A stretch of 64,000 nt of DNA, from contig CAAFTU010000109.1 of assembly GCA_900766005.1 (NCBI GenBank), positions 12,138 to 76,137 on the forward strand, read 5' to 3'. A model generated the notes under the pieces. The model did no database searches. It had not been told where the DNA came from and saw only the letters and a program-made list of their open reading frames with translations. Both the position numbers and the translations under genes were made by a program. Of the stretch, positions 1 to 10,045 are shown one piece after another; positions within the stretch are counted from its first letter, which is position 1; every line of letters starts with the position of its first letter. This stretch comes from an uncultured Bacteroides sp. GTDB taxonomy: Bacteria > Bacteroidota > Bacteroidia > Bacteroidales > Bacteroidaceae.

Positions 1-1393
1 TTATAGAATTGGCTGCACGCTGGCGTATATCGTTGATGATAGTCTTGGCTTCTGATAAGCGATTCATTTCAATAAGTGCTTCTGCACGCATCAGCATTAC
101 GTCTGAATATCGGAATATGTAATCATTCATGGCAAAAGCCTGCCAGGAACCGTCGTATGTTTCACCTTTTGAGCGTTGCGGTACTTCTTTCATAGAAGTA
201 TAGTATCCATATGTGTTGGGAGTTCTGGAATTTTCCTTAGTGAGTGTGTAGGCTTCTTCATATTTGTAAGGGAAGGTAGGCATACCTACTGTATGGAACA
301 AACGTGGATCCCATTTCTGCGCAGTTACTACACCATTTATCGGATAAGCAGTTTCATCGTTATAATGGTCAAACATCGGAAGTCCGTTTTCAGTCTTAAA
401 AGCATTTACGAGATTCTGCGACGGTTTATGAAAATCCCATCCACAAGACCAGATTCCCCAACAACCATTCAGCATATTCGACCAATTGGCCCGACCAAAT
501 TTTGTATTATCATCTGCATAATCAGAACATTGTACAGCAAAAATGGATTCTTTGCTATTTTTATACTCCGGCAAGAAAATATCGCCAAAATCTTCCAGAT
601 AATCATATTTTGAAGCTTTAACTATATCAGTGTACTCCACAACCTTCTGCATGAACTCCTGATTAATATGATCAACTCCATTAGTTGATTCATATCCATC
701 ACCCCATGCCAGTGTCAGATAACATTTTGCTAAATAAGCAGCTGCAGCTATCTTATGCACTCTACCGCCATCTTTCTGTTCCTCTGGCAATACATCATAT
801 GCGGCTTTAAAATCATTAATGATTCTGTCAAATAGCTGATAATATGTAAATTCATCGTTTCTGATTTGTTCGTGTGAACCTTCTTCCACCGTTTTTTCAT
901 CTATCCAAGGTACCTGACGGAACATCGTTACTAACTTAAAATAGCTATGAGCACGCAAAAATTTCACTTCACCTATCCGGATGTTTTTAGTGACAGTGCC
1001 AAGTTGGGCATCTCCATATTGCTCCAAAGACATCAACGCACGGTTACAGCGCGAAATGTTGCAATACAAGCGATACCATAATTCATCCAATTCACCTGGA
1101 GTGGAGGTTAAAGTAGACCAAATTTCCATTGGATGATAACCTGTATCTGTAGTACCTGAACCTCCTTTTAAGCAGTCGTCGGATGATACATCGCCATAAG
1201 GCCATAAATTGAACGGATAAGTGTACCAGCAATTTCCTAACATGGCATATGCGGCAGTTACCATTTCATCAGGACGAGAAAAAGCGATATCGTCATCAAT
1301 TACTCCACTGGGGGCTACATCAATGAAATTATCACAACTACTGAAGAGTATACCAAAAGTAAAAATAAGATATGTAATAAAGTACTTTTTCAT
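1..1393 (-). CDS. SusD/RagB-family outer-membrane lipoprotein (partial, C-terminus off the left edge)
   Basis: Surface lipoprotein that, in this family, caps the SusC transporter and captures glycans before import. The frame is open from the ATG at 1391-1393 to the left edge (464 codons). The signal peptide ends in a lipobox with Cys20 (sequence LFSSC), followed by the family pattern DNFIDVAP. TPR-type helices with the usual motif 'FLRAHSYFKL' follow, and the visible end has the family pattern 'RYSDVMLMRAEALIE'. It starts 24 bp downstream of the susC-like gene, so the two form one leftward operon. Only the last part of the protein is missing. Family assignment is firm; the glycan is inferred from the neighbouring fructose genes. 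Confidence 0.93.
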   Translation of the reverse strand, partial: MKKYFITYLIFTFGILFSSCDNFIDVAPSGVIDDDIAFSRPDEMVTAAYAMLGNCWYTYPFNLWPYGDVSSDDCLKGGSGTTDTGYHPMEIWSTLTSTPGELDELWYRLYCNISRCNRALMSLEQYGDAQLGTVTKNIRIGEVKFLRAHSYFKLVTMFRQVPWIDEKTVEEGSHEQIRNDEFTYYQLFDRIINDFKAAYDVLPEEQKDGGRVHKIAAAAYLAKCYLTLAWGDGYESTNGVDHINQEFMQKVVEYTDIVKASKYDYLEDFGDIFLPEYKNSKESIFAVQCSDYADDNTKFGRANWSNMLNGCWGIWSCGWDFHKPSQNLVNAFKTENGLPMFDHYNDETAYPINGVVTAQKWDPRLFHTVGMPTFPYKYEEAYTLTKENSRTPNTYGYYTSMKEVPQRSKGETYDGSWQAFAMNDYIFRYSDVMLMRAEALIEMNRLSEAKTIINDIRQRAANSI

Positions 1394-1417
1394 AATTGAT
1401 TTTTTTAATAGTAAATA

Positions 1418-4400
1418 TTAGAATCCAAGTTGTATACCAAAGGATACAGAAGTCGATAAAGGATATGCCCAGTTGGGATTTTCCGGATCAGGACAAGTAA
1501 GACTCTTACTCTTGATAGTCAGGAGATTTTGTCCTGATAAGTAGATACGGGCACTGCTCATTTTGAATTTCGATAGAAAATCAGACGGCACATTATAACC
1601 TACCTGTAGGGTACGTAGTTTCAGATAAGACCCATTTTCAACAAAATAGCTGGAAGCTCTGCCCTCATCACCGGTATTATTTGTTGTCAGAGCAGGAATT
1701 GTAGAACCAGTGTTGTCTGGTGTCCAGGCTCCTAATAAACGGCTGCCCTTGTTTGAACCGGCATCGGTCAAACTCCAGAAGTCTGTTTGGAATTTTTGAT
1801 TATTGTATACATCCTGACCACATACTCCTTGCCAAAACATGGTTAAATCAAAATTTTTGTAATTCAACTCGATGTTCAAACCATAAGAAAATGCAGGAAC
1901 TGGATTGAAAATCCAAGTCTGGTCATCTGCATTGATTACTCCGTTGCCATCTAAATCTGCATATTTTAATCCACCTACTCGGGCATTATCTTGTCCTGAT
2001 GCCAGCACTTCTTCTTTGTTCTGATAGAGTCCATCTACGACATAACCTACAATGGATCCATAAGGTACACCGGCTTCAACCAGATTTTCCTTAGTAGTAT
2101 GTGCATAAGAGCCAGTGGCTGAAGAAGGCAAATAAGTAACCTTGTTGCGGAAAAAATCCAAGTTGGCATTTACATTATATCCTAATCCGCATTTTAATTG
2201 GTTACGGTAGCCTACGCTAAACTCCATACCCCAGTTTCTAAGCGAGGGGCCATTAGACCAAGATGCGCCACCTTCACCCATAGCACCCAAATAAGCTGGT
2301 GAAATAAGCATATCTTCCACATCTTTAATATATCCGTCTACAGTACCATACAGACTGTTTTTAAAGAAAGAAAAATCAAGACCGAAGTTATACTGTTTGG
2401 CTGTTTCCCATTTCAGATTATTGTTAGCCGACTGGCTGGTACGGAAACCGGATGGAAAAGTACCAGAATATTGCAAATACAAATCGTATGCTGTAGATGT
2501 AACGCGGTCTGAACCGTAATCGGCTACAAAGATTGAATAACGGGCAGTGTTAGAGATAGCCTGATTACCGGTAGCTCCCCAGGAAGCACGCAGTTTCAAG
2601 TCATCTATCCAGGACTGATTTAGCAATTTGGAAAGGCGGTAACCTAAAGTTACTGCAGGGAAAGTACCGTAACGATTATTTTTTCCGAAGCGGCTGGAAC
2701 CATCTCGACGAATAGTGAATGAAGCCAAAATCAGGTCATCCCAATTATAGTCAACTTTTCCGAAGAACGAAACTAGTGCATATCCGTTTTTGATACCTGT
2801 AGCTTTCTGTATACCTGTTGAGGCATCCGGCCACATATAATCAGGAGTTTCTATAGCAAACCCTTCCGTATGACCTGACATATCCACTCTACTCTGTTTA
2901 AACAATTCCATACCTGCCAATACTGTGAATGAATGGTCTTCACCAATCTTGAAATTATAATTGGCAGTATTGGTCCACGTCCATTTCATGTCATTGGCTT
3001 GAGATACAGTAGTTGTTGCCTTGTCATTATTGACAATGTCAGAATGGAATGTATACCCTATGGAGTGTATAAAGGCTGCATCGTAATCCAAACCGAAATT
3101 AGATCGCAATACCAAACCATTTAAAGGCTTTATATCTATGTAGGCGTTTCCGAACAGACGCCATACCTCCAAACGGTTGTCTCTGTTATGATAGAGTTCG
3201 CGCAGAGGATTCTGACGGTCGCTCATACCGCCTACCGGACCTGCAAAGGTTTCACCATCTATTTCATAAACGGGTACGGTCGGAGCCATTTTTAACGCAT
3301 TCTCCATAGGGGAAGAATTTACTTGGTTAGTATATGTTACAGTAAAATTTTCACCTACACTGACTAGTTTGTTTATATGGTATACAGAATTCATACGGGC
3401 TGACAGATTCTCGAAATCTGTATATTTCAGAATACCCGTATTCTTTTTATAACCTAAAGAGAACATGGAAGAGCGCTTATCGGTGGCATGTGACAGTGAA
3501 ATGTCGTACATCTGTGAGAATCCCACTCGTGAAATGTTATTCAGCCAGTCGGTATTGGAACATTTCATTGTCTTTTTGCTGTTGATGTAACCATCATACA
3601 TACCGTTTACGATATAGTTTTGATATTTACCGGTTTGGGGATTATAGGCTGAGATTTCCATTCCCTTCTTGGCATTCAAGTTCAAACCATAGTTGCTGGC
3701 ATAAGCCACAGGATCTATACCATCATTCAAAGCCGCTTGAGCCATAGCGGTGGCGTATTCCGGAGTATTACATAACTCCATCATAGACTGTGGAGTATAG
3801 AACTGGGCAGTGAGGTTGGTAGAAAAGTCTACTTTAACCTTTTTGCTTCCTTTCTTGCCTTGCTTGGTAGTAATGATGATGACACCATTTGCTGCACGAG
3901 AACCATAGATACTGGCTGATGCAGCATCTTTCAAAACCTGCATACTTTCAATGTCATTGGTGTTGAGTGAATTGAGAGTAGCTGTTGTAGGTACGCCATC
4001 TATTACATACAACGGATCTTGTGAGGAGTTGAATGAACCTATACCTCGGATACGTACCGTACCGGAACCACTTGGTGAACCATCAGAAGTAATGGTCATA
4101 CCAGCCACTTTACCTTGCAAAGCTTTCATAGGGTCTGGACTGGATACTGTTTTTAATGCATCAGTTGATACAACGGAAACAGAACCTGTCAGATCCGCTT
4201 TTCTCTGTGTTGTATATCCAGTCACCACCACTTCATTCAGCATTTGCGAATCCTCCGCCAGTTCTATGCGTAGAATAGGTTGTGCTTTGACAATGACGGT
4301 CTGAAAACCGATGTAAGAAATAGATAGTTCTGAACCCTGAGTTACGTTCAGGGTGAAATTACCATCAATGTCGGTAATGGCTCCATTGTTTTCAGAACCC

Positions 4401-4549
4401 ACTTCCACAACGGAAGCTCCGATAACTGAGTGTCCTGTGGATTTCTCCACTACTGTACCTTTTACAGAAATTTGCTGTGCATGCAACATCATCCCCATAA
4501 AAAGTGCTACTAAAAAAGTGCATGTTTTAAAGCAGATGTCTTTCATCAT
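1418..4549 (-). CDS. SusC/RagA-family TonB-dependent outer-membrane transporter
   Basis: TonB-dependent beta-barrel importer for oligosaccharides, working with the SusD partner just downstream. Signal peptide about residues 1-25, then a carboxypeptidase-regulatory-like domain (about 28-100), the NEVVVTGY segment typical of SusC at 105-112, a plug domain with the 'YVIDGVP' motif, and a long beta-barrel ending in a C-terminal aromatic residue (IQLGF). Length 1043 aa is normal for the family. Two ATGs are adjacent at the start, so the start may be one codon later. The gene is divergent from the MFS/fructokinase/sensor genes, which points to a fructan or fructose-oligosaccharide substrate; that is inference from context and not from the barrel. 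Confidence 0.95.
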   Translation of the reverse strand: MMKDICFKTCTFLVALFMGMMLHAQQISVKGTVVEKSTGHSVIGASVVEVGSENNGAITDIDGNFTLNVTQGSELSISYIGFQTVIVKAQPILRIELAEDSQMLNEVVVTGYTTQRKADLTGSVSVVSTDALKTVSSPDPMKALQGKVAGMTITSDGSPSGSGTVRIRGIGSFNSSQDPLYVIDGVPTTATLNSLNTNDIESMQVLKDAASASIYGSRAANGVIIITTKQGKKGSKKVKVDFSTNLTAQFYTPQSMMELCNTPEYATAMAQAALNDGIDPVAYASNYGLNLNAKKGMEISAYNPQTGKYQNYIVNGMYDGYINSKKTMKCSNTDWLNNISRVGFSQMYDISLSHATDKRSSMFSLGYKKNTGILKYTDFENLSARMNSVYHINKLVSVGENFTVTYTNQVNSSPMENALKMAPTVPVYEIDGETFAGPVGGMSDRQNPLRELYHNRDNRLEVWRLFGNAYIDIKPLNGLVLRSNFGLDYDAAFIHSIGYTFHSDIVNNDKATTTVSQANDMKWTWTNTANYNFKIGEDHSFTVLAGMELFKQSRVDMSGHTEGFAIETPDYMWPDASTGIQKATGIKNGYALVSFFGKVDYNWDDLILASFTIRRDGSSRFGKNNRYGTFPAVTLGYRLSKLLNQSWIDDLKLRASWGATGNQAISNTARYSIFVADYGSDRVTSTAYDLYLQYSGTFPSGFRTSQSANNNLKWETAKQYNFGLDFSFFKNSLYGTVDGYIKDVEDMLISPAYLGAMGEGGASWSNGPSLRNWGMEFSVGYRNQLKCGLGYNVNANLDFFRNKVTYLPSSATGSYAHTTKENLVEAGVPYGSIVGYVVDGLYQNKEEVLASGQDNARVGGLKYADLDGNGVINADDQTWIFNPVPAFSYGLNIELNYKNFDLTMFWQGVCGQDVYNNQKFQTDFWSLTDAGSNKGSRLLGAWTPDNTGSTIPALTTNNTGDEGRASSYFVENGSYLKLRTLQVGYNVPSDFLSKFKMSSARIYLSGQNLLTIKSKSLTCPDPENPNWAYPLSTSVSFGIQLGF

Positions 4550-5029
4550 AAGTTATTTTTAAAAGTTAAACATGATCATAGTATCTATCAAGCAGCCATT
4601 TAGCTCTTGTTGTCTGTTGCAAAAATAGGGAGACTTTCATCGTTTGCCTATAAGAAATGTTTCAGATGATAAGAAATATGATACAGCATAATTAATTGCA
4701 CTTTTATCATTTTATAGAGATTTGAAGACGTAACAAAACAACAGAATGGATGAAACAAACAATTCAATATGTATTCTTCATAATTTATTATTGGACTGGC
4801 AGCAAAAGCTACTTTATAATTCAATAGGTATCAAATATAACAGCAATTGAAACAAATGTTTCAGCTACTAAATGAGAAACTGCTTATCTTTGCTGGTACG
4901 TTTAAACCCTGAAACTATAATAAAAACATATAGAATAATCATGGAAAATATACAAGTTAGGTTTATGATTTCAAATCGTGTGACCCGCCGGTCCATCATC
5001 CATTGTTCTCATCATTAAATATGCAAATT
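4550..5029. promoter_or_regulatory. Divergent control region between susC-like gene and sugar importer
   Basis: A 480-bp AT-rich spacer separating two divergent transcription units of the same utilisation locus. On the plus strand there is a Bacteroides-type -7 box (TATCTTTG, 4885-4892) with a weak -33 element (TGTTTC near 4857-4862). The leader from there to the importer start is over 100 nt. A binding site for the hybrid sensor encoded at 7283 would be expected here, but I cannot define one from a single copy. Confidence 0.5.
4885..4892 (+). promoter_or_regulatory. Bacteroides -7 promoter box upstream of MFS importer
   Basis: TATCTTTG matches the TAnnTTTG consensus of the Bacteroides primary sigma factor. 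A TGTTTC at 4857-4862 is a poor -33 element with about 22 bp spacing. Confidence 0.5.
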
Positions 5030-6190
5030 ATGAATACAAACAAGAATTTTTACATGCGGCTTGTCCCGGTGATGCTTTGTTTCTTCGCCATGGGATTTGT
5101 CGATTTGGTAGGCATTGCCTCTAATTATGTCAAGGCCGATTTAGGGCTGAGTGATGCAGAAGCAAACCTCTTTCCCTCGCTGGTTTTCTTTTGGTTCCTG
5201 ATCTTTTCAGTGCCCACCGGCATCTTGATGAACCGCATCGGACGGAAGCGAACCGTATTGCTCAGTTTGCTGGTAACTTTCGTGTCGCTAGTAGTGCCCA
5301 TCTTTGGCGACAGTTACAGCATCATGCTACTGTCTTTCTCGCTGCTGGGCATCGGTAATGCCTTGATGCAGACTTCGCTAAACCCATTGCTGAGCAACAT
5401 CATCACGGGCGAGAAATTAGCCAGTTCACTGACTTTCGGCCAATTTGTCAAGGCCATCGCTTCCTTCCTGGCCCCTTACATTGCCTTGTGGGGAAGTATG
5501 CAGGCCATTCCTACCTTCGGTTTAGGGTGGCGTGTCCTGTTCCCTGTCTATATGTGTGTGGCTGTGCTGGCCATAGCCTTACTGTCAGCAACCCCCATTG
5601 AAGAGGAAAGCCAGGACAAGGCATCCGGGTTCAAGGAATGTCTGACACTGCTAGGCAAACCGTTCATCCTGCTGTCCTTCATCGGTATCATGTGTCATGT
5701 GGGTATCGATGTGGGCACCAATACGACGGCTCCCAAAATTCTGATGGAACACCTGGGCATGACTTTGGCCGAAGCCGGTTTTGCCACTAGTCTGTATTTC
5801 ATTTTCCGCACCATCGGTTGTTTTCTGGGTGCCTTCATCCTGCAGCGCTGTTCTGCCAAGACCTTCTTTGCTTTCAGTGCCGTTGCGATGCTGGTTGCTA
5901 TGGTGGGGTTATTTACTTTCCATTCCGAAGCCGTCATCTATGCCTGCATTGCCCTGATTGGTTTTGGCAATAGCAATGTATTTCCTATCGTCTTCTCGCA
6001 GGCCTTGCTGGCTTCTCCTCGCAAAAAAAATGAAGTGTCCGGTCTGATGATCATGGGTCTGTTTGGCGGAACAGTCTTCCCCTTGGCCATGGGTGTGGCC
6101 AGCGATGCGATGGGACAGAACGGCGCGGTGGCTGTGATGACTGCCGGTGTGCTGTATTTGTTGGTATATACACTGAAAATCAAAAAATAA
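5030..6190 (+). CDS. MFS sugar importer (FucP/GluP-like; probable fructose permease)
   Basis: Inner-membrane major-facilitator protein of 386 aa with about 12 hydrophobic segments. The loop between helices 2 and 3 has the MFS signature (GILMNRIGRKR). The N-terminal sequence resembles the fructose importer of the Bacteroides thetaiotaomicron fructan locus as I remember it. An open frame extends upstream to a TTG at 5003, and another ATG lies at 5021; I chose 5030 because the MNTNK start matches relatives, but 5021 is possible. Fructokinase follows after 36 bp, so import and phosphorylation of the hexose are co-transcribed. Substrate is inferred from that pairing and from the sensor downstream. 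Confidence 0.87.
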   Translation: MNTNKNFYMRLVPVMLCFFAMGFVDLVGIASNYVKADLGLSDAEANLFPSLVFFWFLIFSVPTGILMNRIGRKRTVLLSLLVTFVSLVVPIFGDSYSIMLLSFSLLGIGNALMQTSLNPLLSNIITGEKLASSLTFGQFVKAIASFLAPYIALWGSMQAIPTFGLGWRVLFPVYMCVAVLAIALLSATPIEEESQDKASGFKECLTLLGKPFILLSFIGIMCHVGIDVGTNTTAPKILMEHLGMTLAEAGFATSLYFIFRTIGCFLGAFILQRCSAKTFFAFSAVAMLVAMVGLFTFHSEAVIYACIALIGFGNSNVFPIVFSQALLASPRKKNEVSGLMIMGLFGGTVFPLAMGVASDAMGQNGAVAVMTAGVLYLLVYTLKIKK

Positions 6191-6226
6191 TTGTTTATAT
6201 TTACTCTCTCTTAAATCAAATAAACC

Positions 6227-7120
6227 ATGGATAATAAAGTAATTGTTGGTATGGGGGAAGCACTGTGGGACGTGCTGCCCGAAGGAAAGAAAATCGGAGG
6301 AGCTCCGGCTAATTTTGCTTATCATGTGTCGCAGTTTGGCTTCGACAGCCAGGTTGTCAGTGCGGTGGGCGATGACAGGCTGGGCAATGAAATTCTGGAA
6401 AATTTTGCAGAAAAGAAATTGAACAGCCTCATCGAGAAGGTTCCCTACCCCACCGGTACGGTGCAGGTAGAACTGGATGCAGAAGGGGTGCCTATGTATG
6501 ATATCAAGGAAGGAGTGGCTTGGGACAATATCCCCTTCACGCCTGCTCTTGAGAAGCTGGCCCGCCGCACGCACGCGGTCTGCTTCGGCTCGTTGGCACA
6601 GCGCAGTGTGGTGTCGCGCGAAGCCATCAACCGGTTTCTCGATGCGATGCCCGACGGGGAAGGCCAATGCAAGATTTTTGACATAAACCTGCGCCAGGGA
6701 TTCTATACAAAGGAGATTCTGTGCAACTCGATGAAGAAATGCAATATCCTGAAGATTAATGACGAAGAACTGGTGACCATAAGCCGCATGTTCGGCTATC
6801 CCGGTATTGATCTGCAGGACAAGTGCTGGATTCTGCTGGCCAAGTATAATCTGAAGATGCTGATTCTGACTTGTGGCATCAACGGCAGCTATGTTTTCAC
6901 GCCGGGTGAAATCTCGTTCGTGGAAACTCCGGAGGTGGAAGTGGCCGATACAGTAGGTGCTGGCGACTCGTTTACGGCTACTTTCGTGGCTGCCATCCTG
7001 AAAGGTAAGTCGGTAGCTGAGGCTCATCGTCTGGCGGTGGAAGTGTCTGCTTTTGTCTGTACTCAAAACGGAGCCATGCCGGTGCTGCCGGAATCGCTGC
7101 GCTCACAGCTGGCCGGTTAA
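6227..7120 (+). CDS. PfkB-family carbohydrate kinase (probable fructokinase)
   Basis: Cytoplasmic ATP-dependent sugar kinase, most likely making fructose-6-phosphate from imported fructose. It carries the N-terminal glycine-rich signature GGAPANF (24-30) that is typical of fructokinases, and the C-terminal ribokinase-family signature DTVGAGDSF, with the catalytic base expected at Asp247. Length 297 aa is normal. It is the second gene of the MFS-kinase operon and is followed by a strong terminator. PfkB kinases vary in substrate, so 'fructokinase' rests on motif style and context. Confidence 0.9.
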   Translation: MDNKVIVGMGEALWDVLPEGKKIGGAPANFAYHVSQFGFDSQVVSAVGDDRLGNEILENFAEKKLNSLIEKVPYPTGTVQVELDAEGVPMYDIKEGVAWDNIPFTPALEKLARRTHAVCFGSLAQRSVVSREAINRFLDAMPDGEGQCKIFDINLRQGFYTKEILCNSMKKCNILKINDEELVTISRMFGYPGIDLQDKCWILLAKYNLKMLILTCGINGSYVFTPGEISFVETPEVEVADTVGAGDSFTATFVAAILKGKSVAEAHRLAVEVSAFVCTQNGAMPVLPESLRSQLAG

Positions 7121-7165
7121 GACATAGCCGCATTGGCTAAACAATGACTCTTGAATCTGTAATGG

Positions 7166-7212
7166 AGCGCTCTATTGTTTTCTGGAAAGTAAGCTATAGG
7201 GCGCTTTTTTTT
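7166..7212 (+). terminator. Rho-independent terminator after fructokinase
   Basis: Stem AGCGCTCTAT (7166-7175) pairs with ATAGGGCGCT (7195-7204) with one G-T pair, followed by a run of T. It ends the MFS-kinase unit and separates it from the sensor gene. Confidence 0.85.
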
Positions 7213-7246
7213 GAATCAAATCAGCCTACATATAAGCGACTTTTCG

Positions 7247-7254
7247 TACTTTTG
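7247..7254 (+). promoter_or_regulatory. -7 promoter box of the hybrid sensor gene
   Basis: TACTTTTG fits TAnnTTTG and lies 29 nt before the ATG at 7283. No clear -33 element at the normal distance. The box argues for the start at 7283 over the in-frame TTG at 7211, which would lie upstream of the transcript. Confidence 0.55.
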
Positions 7255-7282
7255 TTTGAAAAAACAAAGCATTCCGATTGAT

Positions 7283-10045
7283 ATGAAGAACATATTAATG
7301 AATAGATGGACAGGATGGTGGTTGGGAGGTCTTCTGCTGTGCCTGTCGGCTTGTCAACCCGCTGCACCCCGTTTCCAGATTGGGGTGGCCCAATGCAGTG
7401 AAGATACTTGGCGGAGCAAAATGAACGATGAAATCTTGCGTGAGGCATTGTTTTACGACGGGGTATCGGTAGAAATCCGTTCGGCCGGCAATGACAGCCG
7501 GCAACAGGCAGAAGACGTGCGATATTTCATTGAAAAAGGCGTTGACCTGCTGATTGTATCGGCTAATGAAGCGGCCCCCATGACACCGATTGTAGAGGAG
7601 GCTTACCGGAAGGGCATTCCGGTGATTACGGTGGACCGCAAAATCCTTTCGGACCAGTATACGGCTTATATCGGAGCCGACAATTACGAAATTGGCCGTT
7701 CGGTGGGCCGTTATCTGGCAAGCCGCTTGAATGGAAAAGGGAAGATTGTGGAACTGACCGGCTTGGCGGGTTCAACGCCGGCTATGGAACGGCATCGGGG
7801 CTTCTGCGATGTGATACGTGAATATCCCGCTATGGAGCTGGTAGACTCGGCAGACGCAGCTTGGTTGCAGACACCAGCCGAGCAGGCGCTGACTGCTATC
7901 CTGCAACGCCAACCGGAGGTGGATGCTGTGTATGCCCACAATGACCGTATGGCTGCAGGGGCGTATCAGGCTGCGCACCGTTTGGGAGACGAACGGCATT
8001 TTCTGCTGGTAGGTATCGATGCGTTGCCAGGGAAAGGCAATGGAGTGGAACAGGTGCTGCAAGGTCAACTGGATGCAACCTTTATTTATCCGACGCAAGG
8101 CGACAAAGTGCTGCAGCTTGCTATGGATATTCTCGAAAAGCGGCCGTTCAACCGGGAAACGGTGATGCATACAGCTTTGGTCGACAGTACGAATGCCCGC
8201 ATCATGCAGTTGCAGACCTCGCATATTTCAGACTTAGATGGCAAGATAGAGGTGCTGAATGATCGAATTGATACGTACTTGTCGCGCTATTCTGCCCAAA
8301 CCTTGTTTATCTATGCCAGCGTGGCTATCTTGTTGCTGCTCGCTGCGCTGCTGGCTTTGATTGTGCGGGCCTATTGGACCAAAACGCAAATGAATGCTGA
8401 ACTTTCGGCTCAGAAGAAGCAGTTAGAAGAGCAACGTGACCAGTTGGAAGAGCAGCGTGACCAACTTATCCGTCTTTCTCAACAATTGGAAGAGGCTACG
8501 CAAGCCAAACTATCTTTCTTCACGAATGTATCACACGATTTCCGTACACCGCTGACACTGATTGCTGACCCGGTGGAACAACTACTTGAGGACAGGCAAC
8601 TGGCTGATAAACAACGGACGTTGCTGCAGATAGTTCATAAACAAGTACACATCCTGTTGCGCTTGGTCAATCAGATTCTGGATTTCCGGAAATATGAAAA
8701 CGGCAAACTGGAACTTTTGTGCACACCGGTGAATGTGGTGGCATTGCTGAACGAATGGAGTGAGGGCTTCCGTGCCTTGGCCTACAAGAAGCATGTGCAT
8801 CTGTCGGTGGATACGGCAAACTTTCCTGCAGACACCTGGCTGCTGCTCGATGCCGAGAAGATGGAACGCATTTATTTCAATCTCCTCTCGAATGCATTTA
8901 AGTTTACACCAGAGAATGGAACGGTGGTAGTAACCTTGTCTTCTCTGGGCAGCAGCGAGTCGTCTATTGTCCGTCTGCAGGTATCCGACACGGGAAAAGG
9001 TATTTCAGCGGAGCATCTGCAGCATATATTCGAGCGTTTCTATCAACCTGAGGTCAGCCATGCAGGATCAGGCATCGGCTTGGCTTTGGTCAAGGCTTTT
9101 GTCGAGATGCATGGAGGAAGCATTCGTGCAGAGAGCGTGGAGGGAAGCGGTACAAACTTTATAGTAGACCTTCCGATGCATTTGTGTGCAGAACCGCTGC
9201 CCGATGCTGCTGTAGAGTCTGCCCATACGGCTCCACAGGTTGTAGTTGAAGAACTCGCCGATGTGGAAGTGGAAGAAGTGATGCCTGATGAGCAGAAAGC
9301 CTGCGCCCTGCTGATTGACGACAATGCAGATGTGCGCAGCTATGTGAAGTCGCTACTTGCCGATACGTTTACCGTGATTGAAGCAGCTAATGGGCAGGAG
9401 GGATTGAAAAAAGCAATGAAATATGTGCCCGATGTCATCGTGTGCGATGTCATGATGCCGGTAATGGACGGATGGGAATGTTGTCAACGCCTGAAAAGCG
9501 AACTGCAGACTTCCCACATTCCGGTGATGCTGCTCACTGCTTGTGCCCAGGACGAACAGCGAATTGCCGGTTTCGAGTCGGGTGCCGATTCGTATATCTC
9601 AAAGCCGTTCAGTTCGAAATTGCTGGTGGCCCGCGTGAAGAACCTCGTGGCAAACCGACAACGCTTGAAGCAGTTCTTTGGCGATGCAACCTCTTTGGCC
9701 AAGGAACCGGTGAGCGAGGTAGACAAGGATTTTGTCGGACGCTTTCGCCAGCTGATTGAAGAACAGATGGCCGACTCAAATCTGAGCATCGAGTCTTTGG
9801 GCGAACAGCTGGGCATGAGCCGGGTGCAACTGTACCGTAAAATCAAGGCAATGACCAACTACACCCCAGTGGAACTGCTTCGGGTTGCCCGTCTCAAACG
9901 TGCGGCTTCACTGCTGGCATCGACTGAGAAAACCGTGGCCGAAATCACCTATGAAGTCGGCTTCTCTTCACCTTCTTATTTTACCAAGTGCTATAAGGAG
10001 TATTTCGGCGAGAGCCCCACTGATTTTCTGAAGAAGAAGGGATAA
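7283..10045 (+). CDS. Hybrid two-component sensor/regulator with periplasmic sugar-binding domain (fructose-sensor type HTCS)
   Basis: One-protein signalling system that senses a sugar in the periplasm and switches on the neighbouring utilisation genes. Order of parts (920 aa): N-terminal hydrophobic segment with a lipobox-like LSAC (Cys24); periplasmic LacI/ribose-binding-type domain (about 30-320); membrane helix (about 340-365); coiled coil with repeated EEQRDQL; histidine kinase with NVSHDFRTPL (His near 417), NLLSNAFKF and GSGIGLAL; receiver with VCDVMMPVMDGWE (Asp near 720); AraC-type DNA-binding domain at the C-terminus. The periplasmic-binding-protein type of sensor, as opposed to the Y_Y_Y propeller type, is the one known for the fructan locus of B. 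thetaiotaomicron. Adjacent importer and fructokinase fit that. Confidence 0.94.
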   Translation: MKNILMNRWTGWWLGGLLLCLSACQPAAPRFQIGVAQCSEDTWRSKMNDEILREALFYDGVSVEIRSAGNDSRQQAEDVRYFIEKGVDLLIVSANEAAPMTPIVEEAYRKGIPVITVDRKILSDQYTAYIGADNYEIGRSVGRYLASRLNGKGKIVELTGLAGSTPAMERHRGFCDVIREYPAMELVDSADAAWLQTPAEQALTAILQRQPEVDAVYAHNDRMAAGAYQAAHRLGDERHFLLVGIDALPGKGNGVEQVLQGQLDATFIYPTQGDKVLQLAMDILEKRPFNRETVMHTALVDSTNARIMQLQTSHISDLDGKIEVLNDRIDTYLSRYSAQTLFIYASVAILLLLAALLALIVRAYWTKTQMNAELSAQKKQLEEQRDQLEEQRDQLIRLSQQLEEATQAKLSFFTNVSHDFRTPLTLIADPVEQLLEDRQLADKQRTLLQIVHKQVHILLRLVNQILDFRKYENGKLELLCTPVNVVALLNEWSEGFRALAYKKHVHLSVDTANFPADTWLLLDAEKMERIYFNLLSNAFKFTPENGTVVVTLSSLGSSESSIVRLQVSDTGKGISAEHLQHIFERFYQPEVSHAGSGIGLALVKAFVEMHGGSIRAESVEGSGTNFIVDLPMHLCAEPLPDAAVESAHTAPQVVVEELADVEVEEVMPDEQKACALLIDDNADVRSYVKSLLADTFTVIEAANGQEGLKKAMKYVPDVIVCDVMMPVMDGWECCQRLKSELQTSHIPVMLLTACAQDEQRIAGFESGADSYISKPFSSKLLVARVKNLVANRQRLKQFFGDATSLAKEPVSEVDKDFVGRFRQLIEEQMADSNLSIESLGEQLGMSRVQLYRKIKAMTNYTPVELLRVARLKRAASLLASTEKTVAEITYEVGFSSPSYFTKCYKEYFGESPTDFLKKKG

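Noticed and set aside
5909..7066. Long minus-strand open frame (385 codons)
   Set aside because: Lies antisense to the importer and fructokinase; histidine- and glutamine-rich shadow translation.
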